From Flagellimonas amphidinii (GTDB taxonomy: Bacteria > Bacteroidota > Bacteroidia > Flavobacteriales > Flavobacteriaceae), in assembly GCF_013090115.1 (NCBI RefSeq), contig NZ_JABFNN010000041.1:46719-110718 (forward strand): DNA of 64,000 nucleotides. The letters run 5' to 3'. Shown in pieces: positions 43,285 to 52,164 of this stretch. Under the pieces are notes generated by a model. It saw only the letters and a list, made by a program, of their open reading frames with translations, searched no databases and was not told the origin of the DNA. The translations under genes and the position numbers were made by a program. How positions within the stretch are numbered: position 1 is the first letter of the stretch; the number at the start of each line of letters is the position of its first letter.

Positions 43285-44304
43285 TTATTTTTTTGTATTG
43301 AACAATGCCAGTTTTGCAACGAAATCCTCAAACATTAGCCTAACATCCAATTGGTTATAGACTCTGATATTTCGTCCTTCGACATTCTCTTCATAACGTC
43401 CTTTTTCATTGATTCTGGGAACGGGCTTTATCACATATTTACTGGATGATGGGTCAACTTCCCATGAAGACTGAAGTGCAGTCAATAACACCAACGGGTT
43501 GTCACCAAGCACATAAGCTTCGCCCAACCTTCGTTTTGCCCTCATCATTAAATCGTCCAGCTTTTCAACAAGATATGCTCCTGTGGCCCCTTTGTCCTTT
43601 ATTTTATATAGTATCTCGGCATAAGACACCAATGCCTGTCTATAGGCATCCCGTGTTACCTGCCAAATGGGTATTTCCGAATGGTTGAAAATTATCTGGC
43701 TTGCCTTAATGTCGATTCCCGTATTGTATTCTGTCCTAACCTTTCCTGGAGGTGGAAATGCTAGTCCCTTATATTCTTCTCCCCCAATCCAAACCAAGGT
43801 GATGCGCTCAGCAATTTTTGGCTCCATCAAATAGGCACTGGCAATATTGGTCAATCCAGCACCACAAACCACATAGAGTGGTATTTTTGTGTTTTCTCGC
43901 ATGGCTTCCCTAACTATTATTTTGGCCCCTTCAGATTCAATTGGTGTTCCTAAATCCTTTAAATCAAAATTTGCACCTTCATAAACCTTAAAATCTTCAG
44001 ACATCTGCATCACTTGCAATAACTCATCAACAAGCGTACATGCATAGGTTGCCGTACCTGGAGAACCATAAAATCCACTTTTATAATGCTTGGATCCAAT
44101 AATTGCTTCAATAATAACGCTAGGTGACAACAAATGATGGGCCAATTGAAACAATCCATCCGGATCTCCTCCAAAATCATTATCTATGATAACACGAACC
44201 CTTTTGTCTACTGTACCATAAAAATCTGAATAGTCTTGAGCCCGGGAATTCATCCCTATTGAGATAAAAAATCCCAACAAAAATATTTTGGTGCCATATG
44301 TCAT
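43285..44304 (-). CDS. Nucleoside-hydrolase-like protein, exported
   Basis: Product of about 339 residues with an N-terminal signal (MTYGTKIFLLGFFISIGMNSRAQ); the frame extends 15 codons further but this Met gives the better signal. The metal-binding Asp cluster of the inosine-uridine nucleoside hydrolase fold appears as VIIDNDFGGDPDGLFQLAHHLLS, and the middle block YVVCGAGLTNIASAYLMEPKIAERITLVWIGG is also typical. The family cleaves N-glycosidic bonds of ribonucleosides, but exported relatives in polysaccharide loci may act on other furanosides. It is the last gene of the rhamnose operon, 92 nt after the NCS1 permease start-to-stop order on the minus strand. Confidence 0.82.
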   Translation of the reverse strand: MTYGTKIFLLGFFISIGMNSRAQDYSDFYGTVDKRVRVIIDNDFGGDPDGLFQLAHHLLSPSVIIEAIIGSKHYKSGFYGSPGTATYACTLVDELLQVMQMSEDFKVYEGANFDLKDLGTPIESEGAKIIVREAMRENTKIPLYVVCGAGLTNIASAYLMEPKIAERITLVWIGGEEYKGLAFPPPGKVRTEYNTGIDIKASQIIFNHSEIPIWQVTRDAYRQALVSYAEILYKIKDKGATGAYLVEKLDDLMMRAKRRLGEAYVLGDNPLVLLTALQSSWEVDPSSSKYVIKPVPRINEKGRYEENVEGRNIRVYNQLDVRLMFEDFVAKLALFNTKK

Positions 44305-44396
44305 TTTACCTATTAGCTTCAAATTTAATTTCCTTGCTCCTGAACGCATAATTTACAAAATAGCCCCTCTATTTCACTTATCCCAATCATACAATG

Positions 44397-45794
44397 CTAT
44401 TTCTTTTTGGCCAGCACCAAAAACAAAGCCCCACAAAGCAACCAAGCTGGCAATGTTAGAAAAGAAAGAAACACATCATACTGAACAGAGATAAAATAGC
44501 AGGCACCAAAACTTACCGCCCAAGCTAAAAATACCGATAAATTAAATTTAATATTGACCTTTTCGGCATAGTCGATAATGATTCCCACCTTGTTGCCAAA
44601 GAAATGCTGGAATACGATTATGGCACCTACTGGAGCCAAAATAAATCCGTAAAGAGCAACAAAGTCTAGAAGTTTCATCGCAAAAGCTGGGAAAATACCG
44701 GCTATAGTAGCTACGGTTCCAGCCAAAATGGTAACCCAAAAAGTAGATGCTTTGGGAAATATGGCCTGAAATGCAAGACCTGCCCTATATATGGTAGGGT
44801 TCGCGGTTGTCCATCCAGCTAAAATCACAACGATTATCCCAAAAACTCCAATAGCATTGTTGGCCAAAGGCCCGGGTGCCACGGTAGGAGCCTCTCCATT
44901 TGACAAAAGTGATTGGGCTTCTGGAGATTTTAGATAAACCGCATATAGCAAAGCAGCAGCGATCCAAGCCATAAAATGACCTACATACATTCCCGCTGCG
45001 GTTGTCCAGCCAGAACTTGCTTTTTTGGCAAACCTAAAAACCGATAGGTCCGACATTCCAATATGCATAGCTGCATTTGCAAACCAAGACCAGATTGCCA
45101 CATGCCAGAATGTGTATTTTATCTGTCCGGGAAAGGGCTCGCTGCCTTCTCCCCAGATATTCCAAAAATCGGAAAAACTATTTACCTCAAGTTGATTAAG
45201 GGCCACAATGCCACTAAGCAAAAAACCCAGTACTATGATAGGTGCCATCCAGTTGGCGGCTTTTGATACCGTTTCATAGCCCTTAGCGGCAATTAATGAG
45301 ATTACGGTACCCAAACACAGCACAATAATTACCCAAGTGATACCATTGGGCATGGTATCGGTAAGTTTTGGCATTTCCATATTAAAGGGGATGCCCACAG
45401 CGGTTGCGGAAACAGTAATCATAGAACCTGCCAAAAAACAGAACAGTACCCCATTGGCCAGGTTATAGCCTGTCACCAACTTTTTACCTACTATTTTCTC
45501 TAATTGGTAATAAAGTGTCAATCGATACTTAACTGCAATTTCAGCAGTTAAAAAACGCCAGCTCAACACGGCCATAAGATTGCCCAAAAGCAGTCCGGCT
45601 ATTAAATCAAATGCGCTAACACCGGTCGTCAAAAACAAAGGGCCAATAACAAACTCTGTTCCGGCAGCATGCTCCCCAGCATACATGCCCAAAAAGCTTT
45701 TCCAGCTCTTTAGTTTTGATTGTGGCACGGGAACTCTTTCAAACTCACCACCAGATAGTTGTTCTATGTCTTCTTCTATATTGTATTGACTCAT
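44397..45794 (-). CDS. NCS1-family (purine-cytosine permease-like) transporter
   Basis: Inner-membrane protein of 465 residues with about 12 hydrophobic helices. Family marks: the conserved N-terminal segment GEHAAGTEFVIGPLFLTTGVSAFDLIAGLLLGNLMAVLSW, WANW-like AKAANWMAPIIVLGF, and AGWTTANPTIYRAGLAFQAIFP. NCS1 carriers usually move nucleobases, hydantoins or vitamins with H+ or Na+. Here the gene lies inside the rhamnose catabolic operon, where no RhaT-type carrier is present, so either it imports L-rhamnose or it works with the nucleoside-hydrolase-like neighbour on released bases. Confidence 0.87.
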   Translation of the reverse strand: MSQYNIEEDIEQLSGGEFERVPVPQSKLKSWKSFLGMYAGEHAAGTEFVIGPLFLTTGVSAFDLIAGLLLGNLMAVLSWRFLTAEIAVKYRLTLYYQLEKIVGKKLVTGYNLANGVLFCFLAGSMITVSATAVGIPFNMEMPKLTDTMPNGITWVIIVLCLGTVISLIAAKGYETVSKAANWMAPIIVLGFLLSGIVALNQLEVNSFSDFWNIWGEGSEPFPGQIKYTFWHVAIWSWFANAAMHIGMSDLSVFRFAKKASSGWTTAAGMYVGHFMAWIAAALLYAVYLKSPEAQSLLSNGEAPTVAPGPLANNAIGVFGIIVVILAGWTTANPTIYRAGLAFQAIFPKASTFWVTILAGTVATIAGIFPAFAMKLLDFVALYGFILAPVGAIIVFQHFFGNKVGIIIDYAEKVNIKFNLSVFLAWAVSFGACYFISVQYDVFLSFLTLPAWLLCGALFLVLAKKK

Positions 45795-45808
45795 AAGCTA
45801 TTGGTTGT

Positions 45809-46954
45809 TTACATCAAATGTTGGTGCAAGTCTTCTATTTTTTCGCAACAAAGTTGATCCATGACTTGTTTTAGTTGGGTTTTCAGCATACCAATGGTGT
45901 GGTCGCCCCCTTTTTTTTCCAAGGCTCCAACCCCATACATAAAGGAGCGTCCCATAAATGTAAATTCGGCTCCACAGGCAATTGATCGGGCAATATCTGG
46001 TCCAGACCGCATACCGCTGTCCATCATTATATTGATTTTTCCGTTGTATTTTTTTTTGATTCGTTGGGTTGGGACAATGGTAGATTCTCCTGCATCGAGT
46101 TGACGCCCTCCATGGTTGGAGACGATAATACCATCAAGGCCTAATTTTATGGCTTCTTCGGTATCTTCTTCTGAGGCGACCCCTTTGAGCACCAATTTGC
46201 CTTTCCATTTATCACGAATGGGTTTTATCCTTTCTGCATTTAACCGCCCCGAAAAAGTTTTGTCCATAAAGGCCCCCAATTGTTTTAGGTTTAAACCTTC
46301 GGGCGTGTATGGTTTAAGGGTTTCAAATGTTGGGATACCGTATTTTAATGTGTTAAAAGCCCATTTCGGCCTCCCCAAAATCTGAAGGATATTCTCCATT
46401 GTCATTTTCGGGGGTAACGCCAAACCATTACGGAAATCCCTTGGGCGATACCCAAATGTGGGAACATCACAGAGCAACACCAAAACTTGGCATTCGGCGG
46501 CGGCGGCCCGTTCAATAATATCGTTTCGCACTTCGTCCTCGGCGGGGTTGTACAATTGAAACCAAAATTTACCTTCGGTCAGTTCACTTGCCCGTTCAAT
46601 ATCCATTGTGGTCACAGTACTCAAAACAAAGGGAATGTTATGTTCAAATGCTGCTCTTGCAAGTATTTCTGGTGAATTGGGCCACATGAGGCCTTGTAGG
46701 CCGACCGGAGCAATGCCAAAGGGGGCATCGTATTCATGTCCAAATAGCTTCGTCTTTAATGATGAGTTCGAAAATTCCCGGATATATCGAGGTTTAAGAA
46801 TGACTTTTCTAATATCATCCGTATTTCGTTTTAGATTAATATCTTCATTGCAACCGCCATCCAAGTATTCAAAGGCAAAACGCGGCATTTTTTTCATGGC
46901 CCTGTTTCGCAAGTCATCCATTGATGGGTATCGGGTATCAAAATTCTGCCGCAT
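45809..46954 (-). CDS. FMN-dependent alpha-hydroxy-acid dehydrogenase (L-lactate dehydrogenase-like)
   Basis: Flavoprotein of 381 residues (start ATG at 46954; a TTG two codons earlier overlaps the kinase stop). Family motifs: FEYLDGGCNEDINLKRN, APVGLQGLMWPNSPEILARAA, FQLYNP, catalytic Lys in LVLKGV, and the SNHGGRQLD block with the active-site His-Arg, then DSGMRSGPDIARSIACGA. It oxidises L-lactate or a similar 2-hydroxy acid to the keto acid and passes electrons to quinone. In this operon it would convert the lactate made by RhaEW to pyruvate, completing rhamnose breakdown. Confidence 0.88.
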   Translation of the reverse strand: MRQNFDTRYPSMDDLRNRAMKKMPRFAFEYLDGGCNEDINLKRNTDDIRKVILKPRYIREFSNSSLKTKLFGHEYDAPFGIAPVGLQGLMWPNSPEILARAAFEHNIPFVLSTVTTMDIERASELTEGKFWFQLYNPAEDEVRNDIIERAAAAECQVLVLLCDVPTFGYRPRDFRNGLALPPKMTMENILQILGRPKWAFNTLKYGIPTFETLKPYTPEGLNLKQLGAFMDKTFSGRLNAERIKPIRDKWKGKLVLKGVASEEDTEEAIKLGLDGIIVSNHGGRQLDAGESTIVPTQRIKKKYNGKINIMMDSGMRSGPDIARSIACGAEFTFMGRSFMYGVGALEKKGGDHTIGMLKTQLKQVMDQLCCEKIEDLHQHLM

Positions 46955-46956
46955 AA

Positions 46957-48330
46957 TCAATTCACTATTAGGGGTTGGTGCTTTTTAAGGGCATAATTGT
47001 TTTTTAAAAATTTGGAGTCCAATTCTACATTGGAGATGACCAAAGCCGCTCCAAGGGCGGAACCCAAGGAGGCATCGGTAGTCTTGATTTTTATATTATC
47101 GAGCCCTAATGACAAAAATTCTATAAAGACAGGATTGTTGGCAAAACCACCATCAATGAACAAATGCTTAATTTTTTTTGCCCCAATGGCCATTTTGATG
47201 CTTTGAATTTGTAACTGCACCAATTCATAGACCAACTGGTGAAAAGCTTCTTCGTACGAGTCAAAAGTATAATTGGTCTTTTGTGGCATATTTGGGGCAT
47301 CTAAACTGTTCCATCGGAACTTATTTTCAAAGTTCACCAGTATTTTGGTGTATAGCTTATGGTCAAAAGCAACCTGTTTATGATAGTCTTCCGGCTTATT
47401 GTATTTAAGGGCAAGCTCAGCTATTTTTTCGTTGTATTCATTGCCCAGAAAAAGGCGGGATGCCTTTACTGGCGCACCATTGATTCGCATATAATTGATG
47501 GCGTTGGCAGCCACGTCTTCATAGCTTAGTACACCATCGGAAAAGGGGTTTAAAGCAATGCTCCAAGTTCCTGTGGAAAGCAGTAAAAAATCCTTTTTAA
47601 TACTTCGCACATAGGGCAACAAGGCAGAAGAACTATCATGAATGCCAACACCTATTTTTATCGTTCTCCCATTATAGGTCATGTTAATACTGGTCTCGGT
47701 AGATACTACTGAGGGCATTATTTTGTGCAGGCCTTCCTTATAGACCCATTTATGATAATCTTGTTTAGTATAATCCCACAAAGCCGTGTGGCTTCCAATA
47801 CTGGTATAATCACTGACCTTTATTCCTGTAAAAACATAGCTGAGGTATTGTGGAAGGTGAAGTGAACAATTTATTTTTGAGAAAAGCTTGGGCTTCGTGT
47901 ATTTTAACCAATACAGTTGCATACCAGAGTTCAACATCCCTGAATTTAAACTTCCGGTCGTTCTTGAAAACTCGTCTTCAGGCCCATAGGAATCATAAAA
48001 TTGTGAGATGATATCCGACTGCATTTCCTTGGTATAATTGTATAATGGGGCAACCACCTGCCCTTTGTCATCCAAATGTACAAGGCTGGCCCCATAGGAG
48101 GAAAAGTTAATTGCGGTTACCTTGTACTGGGTCGAAGTTAAAATTGAATGGAACACCTTTTTCATCCAATCATGGAGTGCAATTATGTTTTCCGTTGGGT
48201 GCCCATCTTCGTCCTCTATCTGCTCCAAACGGGTATAATCGCGGTAGACCTCTTTAAAGTCCTTGTCAAAAAGAAAGAATTTCTTATTGGTCTTTCCTAT
48301 ATCAAATATTGCGATTACTTCTTTGCCCAT
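46957..48330 (-). CDS. rhaB: L-rhamnulokinase, FGGY family
   Basis: Carbohydrate kinase of 457 residues that phosphorylates L-rhamnulose. FGGY features: VIAIFDIGKTNKKFFLFD phosphate-binding loop, TAINFSSYGASLVHLDDKG, IGVGIHDSSSALLPYV with the catalytic Asp, LLLSTGTWSIALNPFSDGVLS, and LFIDGGFANNPVFIEFLSLGL near the end. Placed directly between the isomerase (11-nt gap) and the hydroxy-acid dehydrogenase (2-nt gap). Assignment to rhamnulose rather than another ketose relies on this operon context. Confidence 0.9.
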   Translation of the reverse strand: MGKEVIAIFDIGKTNKKFFLFDKDFKEVYRDYTRLEQIEDEDGHPTENIIALHDWMKKVFHSILTSTQYKVTAINFSSYGASLVHLDDKGQVVAPLYNYTKEMQSDIISQFYDSYGPEDEFSRTTGSLNSGMLNSGMQLYWLKYTKPKLFSKINCSLHLPQYLSYVFTGIKVSDYTSIGSHTALWDYTKQDYHKWVYKEGLHKIMPSVVSTETSINMTYNGRTIKIGVGIHDSSSALLPYVRSIKKDFLLLSTGTWSIALNPFSDGVLSYEDVAANAINYMRINGAPVKASRLFLGNEYNEKIAELALKYNKPEDYHKQVAFDHKLYTKILVNFENKFRWNSLDAPNMPQKTNYTFDSYEEAFHQLVYELVQLQIQSIKMAIGAKKIKHLFIDGGFANNPVFIEFLSLGLDNIKIKTTDASLGSALGAALVISNVELDSKFLKNNYALKKHQPLIVN

Positions 48331-48341
48331 TATATAGTGGT

Positions 48342-49622
48342 TTATAACCCTGAGGCAACGGAATTTTTGCCCCTTTCTTTGACCAACTGGGCCCTAATGT
48401 CCAATTCCCGGTAACTTTTTAATGGATTGATTGCACCTCCGGCCTGTAGTCTGGCCCTTTCCAATAGAGGGCGTACATCGGTACGATAGGCATTTTGCAA
48501 AATTTCTTGGCAGGCCACCACATCGTGTTTTTGTTGGGCCTGCTTAAGGGCATCTTGATCGACCAAAAGTGCCTTGGCATAGGCCTCTAAAATGGCTTCA
48601 AGGGATTGTATCAAGTCTTCCAACGGATCTTTTATGTTGTGACTGGCATCGATCATCCAAGCAGGATAAGGGTTTTGGGGATTGTTTTCCATACCGTATA
48701 CCAACTCATTGAAAATCAAAAATAAAGCATAGGGTTTAATACTTCCAACCGTTAGGTCATCATCGCCATATTTGCTATCGTTAAAATGAAACCCGCCCAA
48801 TTTACCTTTGTACATAAGGGTTGCCACAATCTGCTCAATATTGGTGTTAGGCAAGTGGTGGCCTAGATCGACCAAGGTATAGGCTTTTTCACCACAGGCA
48901 TTGGCCAACATGAACGAAGTGCCCCAGTCTTGTATCACCGTACTGTAAAAATTGGGCTCGTAGGGCTTATACTCAATGAGCATTTTCCAATCATCGGATA
49001 ATTCGGCGTAAATTTTCTTTAGACTGTCCTCCGTGTTTTCAAGGGCTTTTTGAAAATTGGATTGCCCGGGAAAATTGGCGCCATCTGCCAGCCATACCGT
49101 TAAACTTTTTGACCCCAATTGTTCCCCAATCCTGATGACGTCAATATTATGTTGTACAGCCTGCTCACGCGATTCTTGTGATGTATTGCACAACGAACCA
49201 AACTTATAACTATGCTCATTGTTCGCTTGGTCTTGAAAGGTGTTGGAGTTAACCGCATCAAACACCAATCCATGGAGTTTGGCCCTTTCTTTTATAGTAT
49301 TGTAATCTTGTGGAATATCCCAAGGAATGTGCAATGAAACAGCACCTGCGGCTTTTGTGAGGTTGTGCAATATACCGACATCGTCCAATTTTTGCTCTAG
49401 AGTTGCAGGTTCCCCGTAAAAGGAAAAACGTCCAAATCGGGTGCCTCCCGCACCAAGGGCCCAACTGGGAACAGCCACTTGAAATTCTGCGAGCTGATCA
49501 ACAATTTCTATGACATTTATTCCTTTTTTTTCAAGGGAATAAGCCAAAAAATCATACCCTCGATTGTGGGAATCGAGCAGTTGTTGATTTTCCTGGGCAA
49601 TCTGTTCTTTATCAATTATCAT
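48342..49622 (-). CDS. rhaI: L-rhamnose isomerase, RhaI (Pseudomonas stutzeri) type
   Basis: TIM-barrel sugar isomerase of 426 residues converting L-rhamnose to L-rhamnulose. Matches the non-enterobacterial RhaI family: VAVPSWALGAGGTRFGRF, AGAVSLHIPWDIPQDY, SLTVWLADGANFPGQSNF, metal ligands Glu in MLIEYKPYEPNFYSTVIQDWG and Asp/His in YTLVDLGHHLPNTNIE, and GGFHFNDSKYGDDDL. Second gene of the operon after RhaEW (77-nt gap). Confidence 0.92.
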   Translation of the reverse strand: MIIDKEQIAQENQQLLDSHNRGYDFLAYSLEKKGINVIEIVDQLAEFQVAVPSWALGAGGTRFGRFSFYGEPATLEQKLDDVGILHNLTKAAGAVSLHIPWDIPQDYNTIKERAKLHGLVFDAVNSNTFQDQANNEHSYKFGSLCNTSQESREQAVQHNIDVIRIGEQLGSKSLTVWLADGANFPGQSNFQKALENTEDSLKKIYAELSDDWKMLIEYKPYEPNFYSTVIQDWGTSFMLANACGEKAYTLVDLGHHLPNTNIEQIVATLMYKGKLGGFHFNDSKYGDDDLTVGSIKPYALFLIFNELVYGMENNPQNPYPAWMIDASHNIKDPLEDLIQSLEAILEAYAKALLVDQDALKQAQQKHDVVACQEILQNAYRTDVRPLLERARLQAGGAINPLKSYRELDIRAQLVKERGKNSVASGL

Positions 49623-49699
49623 TTGGTATTACGTATAGATTAAACCCTACGGAAGAACCCCAGGATATTGATTAAGTTATAAAAAACAACTGAAATCGG

Positions 49700-51796
49700 T
49701 TATCGTACAAAGGCATTAGCGATTCCTCCATCAACATTGATGATGTTTCCAGTACTTTTGTCAAGTATGGCAACAAGGGCAAAAACCCCATTTGCTATAT
49801 CCTTTGGTTGAATGATTTTATTCAATAGGTTCCTTTTTGCATAGTGGGCTGGCAACTCTTCAACAGTAATACCATATGCCTTAGCTCGGCCTTCTGCCCA
49901 TTCGCCTTCCCATATTTTACTTCCAACGATAACACCATCAGGATTTACGGTATTGACCCTAATATTATGACTTCCCAATTCGGCGGCCAATAATCGAACC
50001 ATGTGTTGCTGGGCCGCTTTTGCCGTACCATAACCAACATTGTTGGGCCCAGAAACTAGTCCATTCTTACTAGCGATACTGATAAGGTCACCGCCCAAAC
50101 CTTGTTTTTGTAATAGGGCAACAGCTTGTTTTGACAATTCGAACTGGCCCCTCACCAATACGTTTTGGAGAATATCCCAATCTTTTTCTGTGGTATCACC
50201 CAAAGGTTTTGAAATTGCCAAACCAGCACTATGTACCACAATATCTATTCCTCCAAATTCCAAACAGGCTGTTTTATAGGCTTCTGCGATAGATTCGGCA
50301 GATGTTACATCACAAACCGCATAAGTAGCAACATCTTTTCCGTAGGTGTTTGCCGCTGCTTTCAGTCTATCTTCCACAATATCGGTCAAGACCACATTGG
50401 CTCCTTCATCTGCCAACTTATCTGCAATAGCTTTTCCAATGCCTCCGCCGCCGCCCGTTATTAGGGCTACTTTTCTTGAAAGTGGTTTTTCTTTGGGCAT
50501 CCGTTGAAGTTTGGCCTCTTCCAACAACCAATATTCAATATCAAATGCCTCTTGCCGTGGCAATGAAGTGTATTCCGTAATCGCTTCGGCACCACGCATG
50601 ACATTAATGGCATTTATGTAAAACTCACTTGCAACACGTGCAGTTTGTTTATTTTTTGCAAAACTGAACATTCCCAAACCTGGATAAATAATTATTACTG
50701 GGTTTGAGTCTCGCATTGCGGGACTATTGCTCCTTTTGCATGACTCATAGTACTCTTGGTATTCTTTTCGGTACTGTTCAAAAGCAGGGTTCAACCTTTC
50801 CAAAAGCTTTTCAGTATCACTCAAATCTTCAGATGTGGACAAATCCAAGACCAAAGGTTGTATTTTGGTTCTTAAAAAGTGGTCTGGACAAGATGTTCCC
50901 ATAGGTGCCAATCGTCTCAAATCATTGCTGTTGATGTACTGCATGACTATATCCGTATCGGTGAAATGGCCAATCATTCGATTTTCTGAAGAACACAGAC
51001 CTCGAAGCATGGGCATCAACTGTGCTGCTTTTTCTTTTCTTTCCGCAGCAGGCAACGATTCTATTTTTTGACCTCCAAAAATATTCCCTTTTTCCTCGAT
51101 TTTCTTGGCGATGTATTCCGAGGCCATTTCAATAACCTCCAAGCTGTTCACATAACATTCATATGAAGTGTCGCCCCAAGTAAATAGTCCGTGGCTTCCA
51201 AGAACAATTCCTCTGATTCCAGGATTTTCATTTAGGCATTTTTCCAGTTGAAGGCCCAAGTCAAACCCAGGTCTTTGCCACGGCACCCAACCCATGGTAT
51301 CCCCCCAAATTTCTTTGGTCACCTTTTCACTGTCTTTTGCCGCAGCCACAGCTATCAGTGCATCTGGGTGCAAATGATCTATATGTTTAAAGGGCAATAA
51401 TCCGTGCAAGGGCGTATCAATTGATGGCGCCCTGCTGTCCAAATCATATACACAATGATTGAAGAGACCTACCATACGGTCTTCATCGTGCAAACCTTCA
51501 TATACATTTTTCAGGTTCCTAAGTCTTTCAGTATAAAGACCTGCAATGCCAGCCCTTGTTAGAGTTCCAATGTCACCGCCAGATCCTTTTATCCACATAA
51601 CCTCTGCCTCCTCATTGGTCAAAGGGTCGCGCTCAATGGTTTTGCAACTAGTATTGCCACCTCCATAGTTGGTAATTCTTAAATCGGAACCTAATATATT
51701 AGAACGATATAGGAATAATGCCACTTGATCATCTCCCAATTCTTTGGCATTAGTTTCGTTCCATAGATAATCTACATGCTTAAAAGTAGTTGTCAT
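49700..51796 (-). CDS. rhaEW: Bifunctional rhamnulose-1-phosphate aldolase / lactaldehyde dehydrogenase (RhaEW)
   Basis: Fusion of 698 residues. The N-terminal class-II aldolase/adducin-type half (about 1-430) shows YGGGNTSCKT, IKGSGGDIGTL, the zinc ligands in HIDHLHPDALIAVAAAK, and VLGSHGLFTWGDT. The C-terminal short-chain dehydrogenase half (about 435-698) has ALITGGGGGIGKAIADKLADEGANVVLTD and the catalytic Tyr-Lys in VGYGTAKAAQQH. Together they split rhamnulose-1-phosphate into DHAP and L-lactaldehyde and oxidise the latter to lactate. First gene of the catabolic operon, transcribed from site C. Confidence 0.93.
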   Translation of the reverse strand: MTTTFKHVDYLWNETNAKELGDDQVALFLYRSNILGSDLRITNYGGGNTSCKTIERDPLTNEEAEVMWIKGSGGDIGTLTRAGIAGLYTERLRNLKNVYEGLHDEDRMVGLFNHCVYDLDSRAPSIDTPLHGLLPFKHIDHLHPDALIAVAAAKDSEKVTKEIWGDTMGWVPWQRPGFDLGLQLEKCLNENPGIRGIVLGSHGLFTWGDTSYECYVNSLEVIEMASEYIAKKIEEKGNIFGGQKIESLPAAERKEKAAQLMPMLRGLCSSENRMIGHFTDTDIVMQYINSNDLRRLAPMGTSCPDHFLRTKIQPLVLDLSTSEDLSDTEKLLERLNPAFEQYRKEYQEYYESCKRSNSPAMRDSNPVIIIYPGLGMFSFAKNKQTARVASEFYINAINVMRGAEAITEYTSLPRQEAFDIEYWLLEEAKLQRMPKEKPLSRKVALITGGGGGIGKAIADKLADEGANVVLTDIVEDRLKAAANTYGKDVATYAVCDVTSAESIAEAYKTACLEFGGIDIVVHSAGLAISKPLGDTTEKDWDILQNVLVRGQFELSKQAVALLQKQGLGGDLISIASKNGLVSGPNNVGYGTAKAAQQHMVRLLAAELGSHNIRVNTVNPDGVIVGSKIWEGEWAEGRAKAYGITVEELPAHYAKRNLLNKIIQPKDIANGVFALVAILDKSTGNIINVDGGIANAFVR

Positions 51797-52164
51797 GAAA
51801 TATTGTTAATGTACTTGATTTCTAATTATGTATAGTATAGGAATGTAAAAATATGTAATCAATATATTGTCACTGTCCTGTGCTATGCTGTAATAATCAC
51901 GTGAAAATTTGAATAGGTTCAAATTTGAAGCGTTAATGCAAGAAATCGAGAAATACTTTTCGACATAGTTTATTTCTCCGCAAGTCTACGTATATAAAAA
52001 AGGAAAAGTTCTAATAAAGGTTTTTAATACCTCATGTTGTTTTTCTTAATCAGATTACTTTGGTCGATTAAGGAAAAGTTATGTTTTGGTTTTTCATCAA
52101 AAAATAAATCCTTTTTTTAGTTTCTTTGATTAAAACCAATTGACAAACATCTCATTATCAAACC
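51797..52164. other. 368-bp divergent intergenic region
   Basis: Separates the rhamnose operon (minus) from the third sigma/FecR/SusCD locus (plus). It holds site C (51846-51890) near the rhamnose side. The right part is very AT-rich with TTTGGTCG and TATGTTTT segments before 52105 that could form the sigma-gene promoter (TTG and TAnnTTTG-like), but spacing is not decisive. Confidence 0.5.
51846..51890 (-). promoter_or_regulatory. Regulon site C: operator and promoter of the rhamnose catabolic operon
   Basis: On the minus strand CAGCATAG (51890-51883), CA, CAGGACAG (51880-51873), exactly 19 nt, then TATTTTTA (51853-51846). The RhaEW ATG at 51796 follows about 49 nt later. The same arrangement stands before GH2, SusC, GH31 and PL22. 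Confidence 0.7.
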
